The notes: generated by a model from the letters alone, not told the origin. DNA of 64,000 bases from DATGLG01 sp035294245 (GCA_035294245.1 DATGLG010000012.1:150695-214694); one strand, 5' to 3'; shown: positions 33,225 through 42,668, counted from the stretch's first letter. Made by a program: numbers and translations.

Positions 33225-34153
33225 GCGTTGCCGGCTGCGCGCGCAGCACCCGCGCCCGCATCGAAAAGCCGCCGAAGCTCCTCCCGGACCGCGCGTCCCG
33301 CCGCGAGGCCCCAGCAATTGACGATGGCGAGACGGAACCCGCCCGGCGGCATAGCATGGTGCTCGGGAGCGACGTCGTCCTCGAAGGTGATCTGAATCGA
33401 GGAGATCTCCGGATCGTCCAGATAACGCCGGACCGCGCGGCGATCGATGCGCCAGCGCACCTCATGCTCGCCGAAGAGGACGACGCTGAAGCCTTCCCGC
33501 CGCTCTCGCTCGGCGAAGCGCCAGCCCTCCCCGGCATAGAGCCCGACCACCGCGGCGAGCCACCCGGGGCCGTTGAGGTCGAGCCACTGCTCGGCCATCC
33601 GGAGGTGGCATTCGACGATGCGGCCGCCGATCGTCTCGAAATTGACGATGCCGCTGAACCCGGCCAGATGGCGCGCGACCCAGGCGCCGAGATAGTCCTC
33701 GAGCATCGGATCAGGATCGGCATGCACGGTCCAATAGTCGAACGTCCCGCCGGGTCGCGGCTCCCCCGTGGTATGGCGCCACCAGCGCGGGCGGCCGGCC
33801 ACGAGGGCGACGTCCGTCGAGACGTGGCGGCCGGTGAAGAGGGGCATCCACAGATGCCCCGGCTGCAGCGCCGCGAGATAGTCGGCCTCGGTGGCGATGA
33901 CCCCGCCGCCCGTCCCCATCCCGCGCATGTTGTAGATGGGCTTCGAGAATACGGGGTAGTGCCGGGGCATGGTGCCGTGGGGCCCGTGGGGAAGCCCCTG
34001 GGTCTCGCAGATGAGGAGCTTGTTGTAGACCCAGCGATGGGCGGGATAGAGCTCCCAGGCCGTCGCGTCGTCGATGGGAATGACGATCCCGTCCGGAACC
34101 GCTTGTCCCTCGAAATACTGCCAACGCCAAGGATCGACGCCGAGAAAGGGCAT
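33218..34153 (-). CDS. ATP-grasp-like hypothetical protein
   Basis: A 311-residue protein without a close named family in my memory. Several stretches look like an ATP-grasp fold: FSKPIYNMRGMGTG (a Lys-Pro plus glycine-rich loop), then SGIVNFETIGGRIVECHLRMAEQW, where Glu-x-Asn/His-x-Arg is the usual Mg-ATP site. Near the start it has WELYPAHRWVYNKLLICETQGLPHG. If so, it would join an acid to an amine or thiol. The ATG at 34153 has AGGA upstream. It lies 50 bases after bluB in a thiC-bluB-led run. Confidence 0.6.
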   Translation of the reverse strand: MPFLGVDPWRWQYFEGQAVPDGIVIPIDDATAWELYPAHRWVYNKLLICETQGLPHGPHGTMPRHYPVFSKPIYNMRGMGTGGGVIATEADYLAALQPGHLWMPLFTGRHVSTDVALVAGRPRWWRHTTGEPRPGGTFDYWTVHADPDPMLEDYLGAWVARHLAGFSGIVNFETIGGRIVECHLRMAEQWLDLNGPGWLAAVVGLYAGEGWRFAERERREGFSVVLFGEHEVRWRIDRRAVRRYLDDPEISSIQITFEDDVAPEHHAMPPGGFRLAIVNCWGLAAGRAVREELRRLFDAGAGAARAAGNAQ

Positions 34154-34203
34154 GGGCCATCCTGCCAAATTGCTCGGGCGACGGAAAGGCGACGCCTGGG
34201 GCC

Positions 34204-34857
34204 TCAGCGCCGCAGGATGAACGCGGCGGGCGGGCGGCGCCGCTCCCAACCGTCGCGCTCGAGGCGGGGGACCGAGTCCTCCCCCTGGGGATAGCCGAGG
34301 CAGAGATAGGCGACGAAGATCCAGCCCGCGGGGACGGCCAGGATCTCGGCGATCCGTGCCGGCGCCAGGATGGAGACCCAGCCGAGCCCCAGCCCCTCGG
34401 CGCGCGCCGCGAGCCACAGGGTGTGGATGGCGGTCACCGCCGAATAGGCGACCGTCTCCGGCATGGTCCGGCGCCCGAGGCCGTGGCCCTGGGCCGGTTC
34501 CGGATCGGCGAAGACGGCGAGATGGACCGGCGCCTCGTCGAGCCCTGCCAGCTTGAGGGTGGCGTAGAGCTTCGCCCGCTCCCCCTCATAGGAGGCGAGC
34601 GCATCGGCGTTGCAGCGGGCGAACTCGTCGCGGATGGCCGCCCGGCGCGCCTCATCCTCGACGATCACGAAGCGCCACGGCTGGCTCAGCCCGACCGATG
34701 GCGCGCGGCAGGCGAGCGCCAGGAGCCGCTCGAGCAGGCCCTCGGGGAGCGGCTCGGTGCGGAAGCGGCGCACATCGCGCCGCCATTCGAGAAGTGCCGC
34801 GAAGCGGCGGCGGAACTCCTCGTCGAATTGCGGCGCATCCATCGTCGGCCCCACCAT
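34204..34857 (-). CDS. bluB: 5,6-dimethylbenzimidazole synthase
   Basis: A 217-residue flavin-destroying nitroreductase-fold enzyme that converts FMNH2 to DMB, the lower ligand of B12. It shows WRRDVRRFRTEPLP, ACRAPSVGLSQPWRFVIV, the BluB-type acidic motif in ALASYEGERAKLYATLKLAGL, and GLGLGWVSIL near the C-terminus. The Asp and Ser of DMB synthase are plausible but I cannot place them with certainty. An in-frame ATG at 34842 is an alternative start. It lies 66 bases downstream of thiC and belongs with the cobalamin genes close by. Confidence 0.92.
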   Translation of the reverse strand: MVGPTMDAPQFDEEFRRRFAALLEWRRDVRRFRTEPLPEGLLERLLALACRAPSVGLSQPWRFVIVEDEARRAAIRDEFARCNADALASYEGERAKLYATLKLAGLDEAPVHLAVFADPEPAQGHGLGRRTMPETVAYSAVTAIHTLWLAARAEGLGLGWVSILAPARIAEILAVPAGWIFVAYLCLGYPQGEDSVPRLERDGWERRRPPAAFILRR

Positions 34858-34923
34858 CCCCCGGAATCGACGGCCGCGCGACGGAGGGCCCGCCGCGCGG
34901 CCGCGCTTGCCGCCTTGCTTGCC

Positions 34924-36780
34924 TCAGTCGCCGCCGCCGAGGGCGCGGTTGGATTCACGGCTCAAGGCGTCGAGGGCCTCCTTGCTCTGGTAGATCTCCG
35001 CCCCCGACTTGCGGAAGGCCTCGGCCATCTGCGCCATGCCGGATTCCGCATAGTCGCGGACCTCCTGGGTGATCTTCATGGAGCAGAATTTCGGCCCGCA
35101 CATGGAGCAGAAATGCGCCACCTTGTGCGCCTCCTTGGGCAGGGTCTCGTCATGGAACTGCTTCGCCGTCTCCGGATCGAGGGAGAGGTGGAACTGGTCC
35201 TGCCAGCGGAACTCGAAGCGTGCGCGGCTGAGCGCGTCGTCGCGGGCCTGGGCGCCCGGATGGCCCTTGGCGAGATCGGCCGCGTGGGCCGCGATCTTGT
35301 AGGTGACGACCCCGACCTTGACGTCGTCGCGATTGGGCAGGCCGAGATGCTCCTTGGGCGTCACATAGCAGAGCATGGCGCAGCCGAACCAGCCGATCAT
35401 GGCGGCGCCGATGCTGCTCGTAATGTGGTCGTAGCCGGGGGCGATGTCGGTCGTAAGCGGCCCCAGGGTGTAGAAGGGCGCCTCGCCGCATTCCCGGAGC
35501 TGCTTGTCCATGTTGACCTTGATCTTGTGCATCGGCACATGGCCGGGACCCTCGATCATGACCTGGCAGCCCTTCTTCCAGGCGATCTGGGTGAGCTCGC
35601 CCAGGGTCTCGAGCTCGGCGAACTGGGCCTCGTCATTGGCGTCCGCGATCGAGCCCGGGCGCAGGCCGTCGCCGAGCGAGAAGCTCACGTCATAGGCCCG
35701 CATGATGTCGCAAATGTCCGCGAAATGGGTGTAGAGGAAGCTCTCCTTGTGGTGGGCCAAGCACCACTTCGCCATGATCGAGCCGCCGCGGCTGACGATG
35801 CCGGTGACGCGCTTCGCGGTGAGCGGGACATAGGCGAGGCGGACGCCGGCATGGATGGTGAAATAATCCACCCCCTGCTCGCATTGCTCGATGAGCGTGT
35901 CGCGATAGACCTCCCAGGTGAGCTCCTCGGCGACGCCGCCGACCTTCTCGAGGGCCTGATAGATGGGCACGGTCCCGATCGGCACCGGCGAGTTGCGGAT
36001 GATCCACTCGCGGATGTTGTGGATGTTGCGCCCGGTCGAGAGGTCCATGACCGTATCGGCGCCCCAGCGCGTCGCCCAGACCATCTTGTCGACCTCCTCG
36101 GCGACCGAGGAGGTGACGGCGGAATTGCCGATATTGGCGTTGATCTTCACCAGGAAGTTCCGGCCGATGATCATCGGCTCGGTCTCCGGGTGGTTGATAT
36201 TGGCGGGAATGATGGCGCGGCCGCGCGCCACCTCGTCGCGCACGAACTCGGGGGTGACGTAGTCGGGGATGGCGGCCCCGAAGGCCTCGCCGTCGCGCGC
36301 CGCCCCGTTCTTGAGCCGCGCGCGCCCGAGATTCTCGCGGATGGCGATGAACTCCATCTCGGGTGTCACGATGCCGCGGCGCGCGTAGTCGAGCTGCGTC
36401 ACCGCCTGCCCGCCCTTGGCGCGCAAGGGCTTGTTGTGGATGGGGAACTCGGCCACGAGGTGCTTCTGATCGACATGGCCGTTATCCTCGGGCTTGACCA
36501 CCCGTCCCTCGTATTCCTCGACATCGCCGCGGGCGCGGATCCAGCTCTCGCGCAGGCGCGGCAGGCCCTTGTGGATGTCGATCTTGGCCGCAGGGTCCGT
36601 ATAGGGGCCGGAGGTGTCGTAGACGAGGACCGGCGGCTCCTTGGCCGAGGGGTCGAGGGCGATCTCGCGCATCGGCACGCGGATATCGTCGTGGCGCTCG
36701 CCTGAGAGATAGACCTTGCGCGAGGCCGGCAAGGCCCCCGTGGTGACGGTAATCTTGGGCGGCTTGTTGATGGCGTTCAT
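34924..36780 (-). CDS. thiC: Phosphomethylpyrimidine synthase ThiC
   Basis: A 618-residue radical SAM enzyme that converts 5-aminoimidazole ribotide to the thiamine pyrimidine HMP-P. The C-terminal cluster motif is CSMCGPKFCSMK (Cys-x2-Cys-x4-Cys). Internal landmarks are NINHPETEPMIIGRNFLVKINANIGNSA, DTVMDLSTGRNIH, RNSPVPIGTVPIYQAL and GPGHVPMHKI. Length is typical for the proteobacterial form. CAGGAG precedes the ATG. A TPP riboswitch in the leader should repress it when thiamine pyrophosphate is plentiful. Confidence 0.97.
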   Translation of the reverse strand: MNAINKPPKITVTTGALPASRKVYLSGERHDDIRVPMREIALDPSAKEPPVLVYDTSGPYTDPAAKIDIHKGLPRLRESWIRARGDVEEYEGRVVKPEDNGHVDQKHLVAEFPIHNKPLRAKGGQAVTQLDYARRGIVTPEMEFIAIRENLGRARLKNGAARDGEAFGAAIPDYVTPEFVRDEVARGRAIIPANINHPETEPMIIGRNFLVKINANIGNSAVTSSVAEEVDKMVWATRWGADTVMDLSTGRNIHNIREWIIRNSPVPIGTVPIYQALEKVGGVAEELTWEVYRDTLIEQCEQGVDYFTIHAGVRLAYVPLTAKRVTGIVSRGGSIMAKWCLAHHKESFLYTHFADICDIMRAYDVSFSLGDGLRPGSIADANDEAQFAELETLGELTQIAWKKGCQVMIEGPGHVPMHKIKVNMDKQLRECGEAPFYTLGPLTTDIAPGYDHITSSIGAAMIGWFGCAMLCYVTPKEHLGLPNRDDVKVGVVTYKIAAHAADLAKGHPGAQARDDALSRARFEFRWQDQFHLSLDPETAKQFHDETLPKEAHKVAHFCSMCGPKFCSMKITQEVRDYAESGMAQMAEAFRKSGAEIYQSKEALDALSRESNRALGGGD

Positions 36781-36863
36781 GTGGATCTCCTGTGCAAGAC
36801 GCGTGCAGGGAGACCCGGGAATGAGCGGGTGGGGCGATCACAGCGAGGCCGTGTGGTACGGCG

Positions 36864-36973
36864 TTTCCTTCCCTCCGCCGGCATGACCCGGATCAGGTTC
36901 TAAGGGTTTCCACGTTGGCGGCGCGCGGCCATCCCGGTGGTGTCTCAGCCCCCTAGCGGGGCTCCCCTCGGAA
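36864..36973 (-). promoter_or_regulatory. TPP riboswitch (thi box) upstream of thiC
   Basis: On the minus strand the leader shows the conserved thi-box elements in order: GAGGGGAGCCCC, GGGGGCTGAGA, ACCCTTAGAACCTGATC and CGGGTCATGCCGGCGGAGGG. These form the TPP-binding three-way junction. It lies 84 bases before the thiC start, with a GGGAGACCCGGGAATG hairpin-forming stretch and the RBS between, so it probably controls translation or early termination of thiC and perhaps of bluB downstream. Confidence 0.95.
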
Positions 36974-37037
36974 TGAGCTTAGGGTGCACCCCGCCCAGGC
37001 GAAAATCAAGGCGGGCAGCACCCGCGCATGGCCGGCA

Positions 37038-38018
37038 TTACCCGAGGGAAAGGGCCAGCCCGGCCAGGGCGAGGAGCCACAGGGCCCCGCAGGCGGCCCT
37101 GTAGAGGCGCAGGGCCGCGCGGATATCCGCGGGCGTCGCCGCGGCGCGGCCGTCCCCCATCCAGGCGTCCGCGACCGCCGCCCCGCCATAGATGCGCGGC
37201 CCAGCGAGACGGAGTCCGAGCGCCCCCGCCATCGCCGCCTCCGGAAAGCCCGCATTGGGGGAGCGGTGGCGCCGGGCGTCGCGGCGGACGGCGCGCCAGG
37301 CCTCCGCAGCGCGCGCCGCCGGTGTGAGCGAGGCCGCCAGCATGATTAGCACAGCGGCGAGGCGCGAGGCGGGAAGGTTCACCAGGTCGTCGAGCCGCGC
37401 CGCCGCCCAGCCATAGGCGCGGTGGCGCGGGCTCATGTGGCCGATCATGCTGTCGGCGGTGTTGATGGCCTTGTAGAGCACGATCCCCGGGAAGCCGCCG
37501 AGCGCGAGCCAGAGGGCCGGGGCGACGACCCCGTCGGAGAAATTCTCGGCCAGGCTCTCGATGGCGGCGCGGCATACCCCGGCCTCGTCCAGGCTCTCGG
37601 GATCACGCCCGACGATGGCGGAGACGGCCCGCCGCGCCGCTTCGAGCCCGCCCGCGCCGAAGGCGTCGGCGACCGCCGCCACGTGGCTTGCGAGGCTGCG
37701 CTGGGCGAGGAGGCTCGCCGCCAACACCGCCTCAATCAGCCAGCCATAGGGGATGGCCCGGCAAAGCAGGACGATGGCGGTCGCGGCTCCTCCCGCGACC
37801 GTCAGCAGGACCGCGAGGCCCAGCGCCCCCAGGCCGCGCCGCGCACCCTCGCCGAGGGTCGGGCGGTTGAGCAAGCGGTCGAGGCCGTCGATGAGCGCCC
37901 CCAGCCACACCACCGGATGGCGCAGCCGGGAATAGAGCCCGTCCGGATAGCCGATGAGGGCCTCGAGCACCAGGGCGAAGGCCAGGACGCGGAAGTCGAG
38001 GGGATCGAAGGCCGTCAT
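37038..38018 (-). CDS. cbiB: Adenosylcobinamide-phosphate synthase
   Basis: A 326-residue inner-membrane protein with several hydrophobic helices, also called CobD in the aerobic nomenclature. It attaches the aminopropanol (phosphate) arm to adenosylcobyric acid. Landmarks are HPVVWLGALIDGLDRLLN, SLAENFSDGVVAPALWLALGGFPGIVLYKAINTADSMIGH and RRDARRHRSPNAGFPEAAMAGALGLRLAGP. AGGAGGAA precedes the ATG. It is divergent from cobC, which supplies the arm. Confidence 0.95.
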   Translation of the reverse strand: MTAFDPLDFRVLAFALVLEALIGYPDGLYSRLRHPVVWLGALIDGLDRLLNRPTLGEGARRGLGALGLAVLLTVAGGAATAIVLLCRAIPYGWLIEAVLAASLLAQRSLASHVAAVADAFGAGGLEAARRAVSAIVGRDPESLDEAGVCRAAIESLAENFSDGVVAPALWLALGGFPGIVLYKAINTADSMIGHMSPRHRAYGWAAARLDDLVNLPASRLAAVLIMLAASLTPAARAAEAWRAVRRDARRHRSPNAGFPEAAMAGALGLRLAGPRIYGGAAVADAWMGDGRAAATPADIRAALRLYRAACGALWLLALAGLALSLG

Positions 38019-38078
38019 TTCCTCCTGCCGGTGCCGATCGCCATGGTACTATCGCCTTTTCGCGAGCACGACCTCTCC

Positions 38079-39137
38079 ATGCCCGACACCCACAATCCCG
38101 CCGCCGCCGCGACCGCGTCTCTCCTTCCCCACGGCGGCGACCTCGCCCAGGTGGCGGGCCGGCCGGGCGCCTTCACCGGGGGCTGGCTCGACCTCAGCAC
38201 CGGCATCAATCCCTGGCCCTATCCGGCCGGCCAGGTGCCCGCGGCGGTCTGGGCCCGGCTACCGGGACGTGCCTTGGACGAGCGGCTTCGCGCCGCCGCC
38301 TCTGCCTATTACGGGGCGCCGGGGCCCGATTGCGTGGTGCCAGCTCCCGGCTCCCAGGCGCTGATCCAATGGCTGCCCCGCCTGCGCCCGCCCGGGGCCG
38401 TCGCGGTGCTGGGGCCCACCTATGGCGAGCACGCCGCCGCCTGGGCCGCCGCCGGGCATCGGGTCGTCGAGCTGGCGACACTCCCCGAGGATCTGGTCGA
38501 GTGGGACGTCGTGGTGGTGACCAATCCCAACAATCCCGATGGCGCGCGCCAGCCCCCCGACCGCCTCCTCGCGCTGGCCGAGGCTTTGGCGGCGCAAGGC
38601 GGCTGGCTGGTCGTCGACGAGGCCTTCGCCGACGTGGCCCCCGAGCTGAGCCTCGCCGCCGCTGCGTCCCGCCCGGGCCTCGTGCTGCTGCGCTCCTTCG
38701 GCAAGTTCTTCGGACTCGCCGGCCTCCGCCTGGGCTTCGCCCTCGCCGCCCCGGCCTTCGCGGCTCGCCTCGCCGCCGCCCTGGGGCCTTGGGCGGTGAG
38801 CGGGCCCGCCGCCTGGATCGCCGGCGACGCCTTCGCCGATGCGACCTGGATCACCGCGACCCGGGCGCGGCTCGCCGCCGCGGCGGCGAAGTTCGATCAG
38901 CTCCTCGCGGCGGCGGGCCTCGACATCCTCGGCAGCACCAGCCTTTACCGGCTCGCGGCGACGCCCGAGGCGGGCGCCCTGGCCGCGACACTGCGGCGCC
39001 ACGGCATTCATGTGCGCGACTTCCCCGCCCGGCCCCACTGGCTGCGCTTCGGCCTGCCTCCAGACGAGGCCGGCTTCGCCCGGCTCAGGCGCGCCCTGGC
39101 GAACCACAACGCCACCCCTCCGGAGGCTTCCCGATGA
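38079..39137 (+). CDS. cobC: Threonine-phosphate decarboxylase CobC
   Basis: A 352-residue class I/II aminotransferase-fold PLP enzyme that makes aminopropanol phosphate from threonine phosphate for B12 assembly. It shows LPHGGDLAQVAGRPG and DLSTGINPWPYP near the start, PGSQALIQWLP, NPNNPDG, VVDEAF and the PLP lysine in LRSFGKFFGLAGLRLGF. Neither possible start (38079 or 38043) has a strong RBS. The stop overlaps the cobT start as ATGA. It is divergent from cbiB with about 60 bases between. Confidence 0.93.
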   Translation: MPDTHNPAAAATASLLPHGGDLAQVAGRPGAFTGGWLDLSTGINPWPYPAGQVPAAVWARLPGRALDERLRAAASAYYGAPGPDCVVPAPGSQALIQWLPRLRPPGAVAVLGPTYGEHAAAWAAAGHRVVELATLPEDLVEWDVVVVTNPNNPDGARQPPDRLLALAEALAAQGGWLVVDEAFADVAPELSLAAAASRPGLVLLRSFGKFFGLAGLRLGFALAAPAFAARLAAALGPWAVSGPAAWIAGDAFADATWITATRARLAAAAAKFDQLLAAAGLDILGSTSLYRLAATPEAGALAATLRRHGIHVRDFPARPHWLRFGLPPDEAGFARLRRALANHNATPPEASR

Positions 39138-40171
39138 GCGACGAGACGAGACTGGAGGCGGCGATCGCCTCCCTCGAGGATTTCCGCGCGCGGCTGCGCC
39201 GGCTCCCTGGCCCCGACGCGGCCGCGGCAGCGGCGGCCCAGGCGCGCGAGGCCGAGCTGACTAAGCCCGCCGGATCCCTCGGCCGCCTCGAGGAGCTGGC
39301 GATCTGGCTCGCCGCCTGGCAGCGGCGCCACCCCCCGAGCCTCGACAACCCCCTCTGTCTCGTCTTCGCCGGCAATCACGGCGTCGTCGCGCGCGGCGTC
39401 TCGGCCTTCCCCGGCGAGGTGACGCGCCAGATGGTGGCGAACTTCACCGCCGGGGGTGCCGCCATCAACCAGCTCTGCAAGGCCTATGGCGCCACCCTGG
39501 AGGTGATCCCCCTTGCCCTCGACCGCCCCACCGGGGACTTCACCGCGGGGCCGGCGATGAGCGAGGCGGACTGCGCCGCCGCCCTTGATACCGGCTGGCA
39601 GGCGGTCACACCCGCCTGCGATCTGCTGCTGGTGGGCGAGATGGGGATCGGCAACACCACGGCGGCGGCGGCGATCGCCGCGGCCCTTTTCGGCGGCAGC
39701 GGGGCCGATTGGGCCGGGCCCGGCACCGGCCTCGACGCCGGCGGGGTCGAGCGCAAGGCCCTCGTGATCGACGAGGCCCTCGCCCATCACGGCGCCGCCT
39801 TGGCCGATCCCCTCGAGGTGCTGCGCCGGCTCGGCGGGCGCGAGCTCGCCGCCATTGCCGGGGCCATCGCAGCCGCCCGCGTCCGCAACATTCCCGTGAT
39901 CCTCGACGGCTTCGTGGCGACCGCCGCCGCGGCCCCCCTCTTCAAGCTCGCGGCGGACACCCTCGACCATTGCCTGGCCGGGCATGTCTCGGCCGAGCCC
40001 GGCCATCGCCGCCTCCTCCTCGCCCTCGGCAAGACGCCGCTCCTCGCCCTCGGCATGCGCTTGGGCGAGGCTTCGGGCGCAGCACTCGCCCTCGGCATCC
40101 TGCGCGGCGCCGTCGCCACCCATCGCGGCATGGCCACCTTCGCCGAGGCCGGGGTGAGCGGGAAGGCGTGA
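39134..40171 (+). CDS. cobT: Nicotinate-nucleotide--DMB phosphoribosyltransferase
   Basis: A 345-residue enzyme that activates 5,6-dimethylbenzimidazole to alpha-ribazole phosphate, the lower-ligand nucleotide of B12. Signature stretches are LTKPAGSLGRLEELA, FAGNHGVVARGVSAFP, MVANFTAGGAAINQLC, VGEMGIGNTTAAAAI and the catalytic Glu region near HVSAEPGHRRLL. CGGAGG precedes the ATG. It acts with bluB nearby. It ends one base from the stop of the convergent cobB. Confidence 0.96.
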   Translation: MSDETRLEAAIASLEDFRARLRRLPGPDAAAAAAAQAREAELTKPAGSLGRLEELAIWLAAWQRRHPPSLDNPLCLVFAGNHGVVARGVSAFPGEVTRQMVANFTAGGAAINQLCKAYGATLEVIPLALDRPTGDFTAGPAMSEADCAAALDTGWQAVTPACDLLLVGEMGIGNTTAAAAIAAALFGGSGADWAGPGTGLDAGGVERKALVIDEALAHHGAALADPLEVLRRLGGRELAAIAGAIAAARVRNIPVILDGFVATAAAAPLFKLAADTLDHCLAGHVSAEPGHRRLLLALGKTPLLALGMRLGEASGAALALGILRGAVATHRGMATFAEAGVSGKA

Positions 40172-40172
40172 G

Positions 40173-41483
40173 CTACACACGATCCACCAGGTGGACGAAG
40201 GAGCCCATGACGCGGCCGCGACGGGCGCCGAGGGGACCGAGGGCACGGCCCGCCGAATCCGTCCCGGTGAAGAGCGGCGCCTCGGCGTCCTCGCGCGCGA
40301 TCGTCGCATAATGGAACTCGTGGCCGCGGAAGGCGGCGCCCGCCGCACCCAGGGGGCCTGATTCCGCCAGCGTCACCCGGCGATAGCCGAGATGAAGGCG
40401 CGGCTTGGTGAAGGCGGTCTCCACGGGCAGCAGCCCGGCCATGGCGTGGCGCCGCCCGTCGACGTCGGTGAGCCCCGCGCCCAGCGCCATATAGCCACCG
40501 CACTCGCCATAGAGCACGGCCCCACGCGCCGCGGCGTCGCGCAAGCCCTTGAGGAAGCGAGCATTCGCCGCCAGCCGACCGGCCTGGAGCTCGGGATACC
40601 CGCCGGGAAGATAGACGGCGTCGGCGGCCGTGTCGGGGGCCTCATCGGCGAGGGGCGAGAAGGGCAGAAGCTCGGCGCCCTGCCCGCGCCAGGCCTCGAT
40701 CACATGGGGATAGGCGAAGGCGAAGGCGTCGTCGCCGGCAAGGGCGATGCGCTGGCCGAGGGGTGGCAGCGGCGGCGCCGGCCCTTGAGCGGCCCCGGCG
40801 ACCCGGCTCGGGCGGGCCAGCGCCTGCAAGGCGTCGAGATCGAGAACCGCCGCCCAGGCCGCCGCGCGGTCGATGAGCCCGTCGAGATCGGCATGCTCCC
40901 GCGCCTGGACCAGGCCGAGATGGCGCGAGGGCAGCGCCAGCGCCGGGGCGCGCGGCAGGCAGCCGAGCACCGGTAGGCCAAGGGGCTCGACGGCGCGGCG
41001 CAGGATCGCAGCATGGGCCTCGCCGGCCACCCGGTTGAAGATGATGCCGGCGACGGCCACATCGGCGCGGAAGTCGCGGAAGCCCTGGGCCAGGGCCGCG
41101 GCCGAGGCGCCCTGCCCCGCGGCATCGACGATAAGCACCACGGGCCAGCCGGCGAAGGCGGCGAGATCCGCGGTCGAGCCGCGCCCATCCCCGGCCCCGT
41201 CGAAGAGCCCCATCACCCCCTCGACCAGCAGCAGCTCGGCCTCCCGCCCGGCCTCGCCGATGAGCAAGGCAAGGGTCGCGGAGCGCATGGCCCAGGGATC
41301 GAGGTTGCGGCAGGGCGCACCACTGGCGGCGGCGTGGAAGGCGGGGTCGATGTAATCGGGCCCGACCTTGGCGGCGGCGACGCGCACGCCCCGGTCGCGC
41401 AGGCGGCGCAGCAAGGCCAAGGTGATCAAGGTCTTGCCGCTGCCCGAGGCGGGCGCGGCGAGGATCAGGCCGGGCGCCGTCAC
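40173..41483 (-). CDS. cobB: Cobyrinate/hydrogenobyrinate a,c-diamide synthase
   Basis: A 436-residue glutamine- and ATP-dependent amidase that makes the a,c-diamide of the corrin ring. The N-terminal P-loop is LAAPASGSGKTL, followed by KVGPDYIDPAFH and VEGVMGLFDG. The C-terminal class I glutaminase domain shows YLPGGYPEL, the nucleophile Cys in YGECGGYMALG, and HEFHYA. It lies 12 bases downstream of cobA. Whether the substrate already holds cobalt (CbiA) or not (CobB) depends on the pathway used. Confidence 0.94.
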   Translation of the reverse strand: MTAPGLILAAPASGSGKTLITLALLRRLRDRGVRVAAAKVGPDYIDPAFHAAASGAPCRNLDPWAMRSATLALLIGEAGREAELLLVEGVMGLFDGAGDGRGSTADLAAFAGWPVVLIVDAAGQGASAAALAQGFRDFRADVAVAGIIFNRVAGEAHAAILRRAVEPLGLPVLGCLPRAPALALPSRHLGLVQAREHADLDGLIDRAAAWAAVLDLDALQALARPSRVAGAAQGPAPPLPPLGQRIALAGDDAFAFAYPHVIEAWRGQGAELLPFSPLADEAPDTAADAVYLPGGYPELQAGRLAANARFLKGLRDAAARGAVLYGECGGYMALGAGLTDVDGRRHAMAGLLPVETAFTKPRLHLGYRRVTLAESGPLGAAGAAFRGHEFHYATIAREDAEAPLFTGTDSAGRALGPLGARRGRVMGSFVHLVDRV

Positions 41484-41495
41484 GGTGCCGCCCGC

Positions 41496-42326
41496 TCAGC
41501 CGGCCTCGCGGGCGCCGAGGGGATCGGCGACGAGCCGCCGCCCGGCGAGGGCGCCCAGCCAGTCGAGGCTCTGGCGCAGGCGCACCACCTCGCCGATCAC
41601 GACGATGGCCGGGGGCTCGATTTCCGCGGCGGCGGCATCCGCGGCGCAGCGCGCGAGGGTCGATTCGATGACACGCTGCTGGGGCAGCGTGGCGTGGCTG
41701 ACGATGGCGACGGGCTCGCTCGGGGCCCGCCCGCCCGCCAAGAGGCGCGCGGCGATGATGGGAAGGTGCTTGAGCGCCATGTAGATGACGAGGACCGGCG
41801 AGCCGCGGGCGAGCGCGGGCCAGTCGATCTGGTCCGGCACCACGCCGGCGGAATTATGCCCGGTCAGGAAGGTGACGACGGAGTTGGTGTCGCGATGGGT
41901 GGCGGGAATCCCGGCATAGGCGAGCCCGCCGATTCCGGCCGAGATGCCCGGCACGATGCGGAAGGGAATCCCCGCGGCGACCAGGCTGAGCGCCTCCTCC
42001 CCGCCCCGGCCGAAGACCAGGGGGTCGCCGCCCTTGAGGCGCAAAACCCGTTTCTTCTCATTGGCATAGCGGATGAGGCGGAGGCAGATGTCGGCCTGGC
42101 TCGGCGACGGCTTGCCGCCGCGCTTGCCGGCGAATTCGAGGCGCGCATCGGGCCCGGCCAAGGCGAGAATGGCCTCGCTCACCAGGGCGTCGTAGACGAC
42201 GATCTCCGCCTCGCGCAGGGCGTGAAGCGCATGGAGGGTGAGGAGCCCGGGATCGCCGGGCCCCGCACCCACCAGCCAGACCCAGCCGGGCTCGAATCTC
42301 GGAAGGGTGAAGGGGAGCGGCTCCAT
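41496..42326 (-). CDS. cobA: Uroporphyrinogen-III C-methyltransferase
   Basis: A 276-residue SAM-dependent tetrapyrrole methylase making precorrin-2. Landmarks are VWLVGAGPGDPGLLTLHALHAL, YDALVSEAIL, GKRGGKPSPSQADI, RLKGGDPLVFGRGGEE, VVPGISAG and THRDTNSVVTFLTGH. The single-domain form lacks the CysG oxidase part, so it is the B12-dedicated type. AAGGTGG precedes the ATG at 42326. It is divergent from cbiD. Confidence 0.96.
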   Translation of the reverse strand: MEPLPFTLPRFEPGWVWLVGAGPGDPGLLTLHALHALREAEIVVYDALVSEAILALAGPDARLEFAGKRGGKPSPSQADICLRLIRYANEKKRVLRLKGGDPLVFGRGGEEALSLVAAGIPFRIVPGISAGIGGLAYAGIPATHRDTNSVVTFLTGHNSAGVVPDQIDWPALARGSPVLVIYMALKHLPIIAARLLAGGRAPSEPVAIVSHATLPQQRVIESTLARCAADAAAAEIEPPAIVVIGEVVRLRQSLDWLGALAGRRLVADPLGAREAG

Positions 42327-42668
42327 CGCCGCCACCTTACACGGGCGCCGCCGCCCCCGCCACCGGGCGCGCGCCGGCACCACAACATCTGGTGGATGCA
42401 ACGGCACGGAAAGGGGGGCGACGTCGGCATCCCCTCTCTCACCCGGTTGCCGTGCCGGCTCGGCTGCCCGGCCCCCCGTTATCCGTCGTTCCCGCGCAAG
42501 CGGGAACCCAGTGATTCCAATACCTTCCTGGGTCCCGGCTCTCCGCTTCGCTGCGGCCGGGACGACGGCTTTGAGGGCAAGAATTCGGAGGGGGCGACAC
42601 AGGGGGGCGACGTTGGCATCCTTTTGCGCCCTCTCGTCACCCGGCGAGGGGCGACGTATAACCCCCCC
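42327..42668. repeat. cobA/cbiD divergent gap with palindromic repeat and a direct repeat
   Basis: No gene was seen in this 342-base gap. It holds an R1-type palindromic element at 42485-42566 (GTCGTTCCCG at one end, CGGGACGAC at the other). A direct repeat of about 22 bases, GGGGGGCGACGTYGGCATCC, occurs at about 42414 and again at about 42604, and a 5-bp-arm inverted repeat CACCA/TGGTG lies at 42378-42394. No cobalamin riboswitch was recognised. Confidence 0.7.

Noticed and set aside
42327..42668. Possible cobalamin riboswitch in the cobA/cbiD gap
   Set aside because: No B12-box-like core or the expected long folded leader was recognised; the gap is occupied by a dispersed palindrome.
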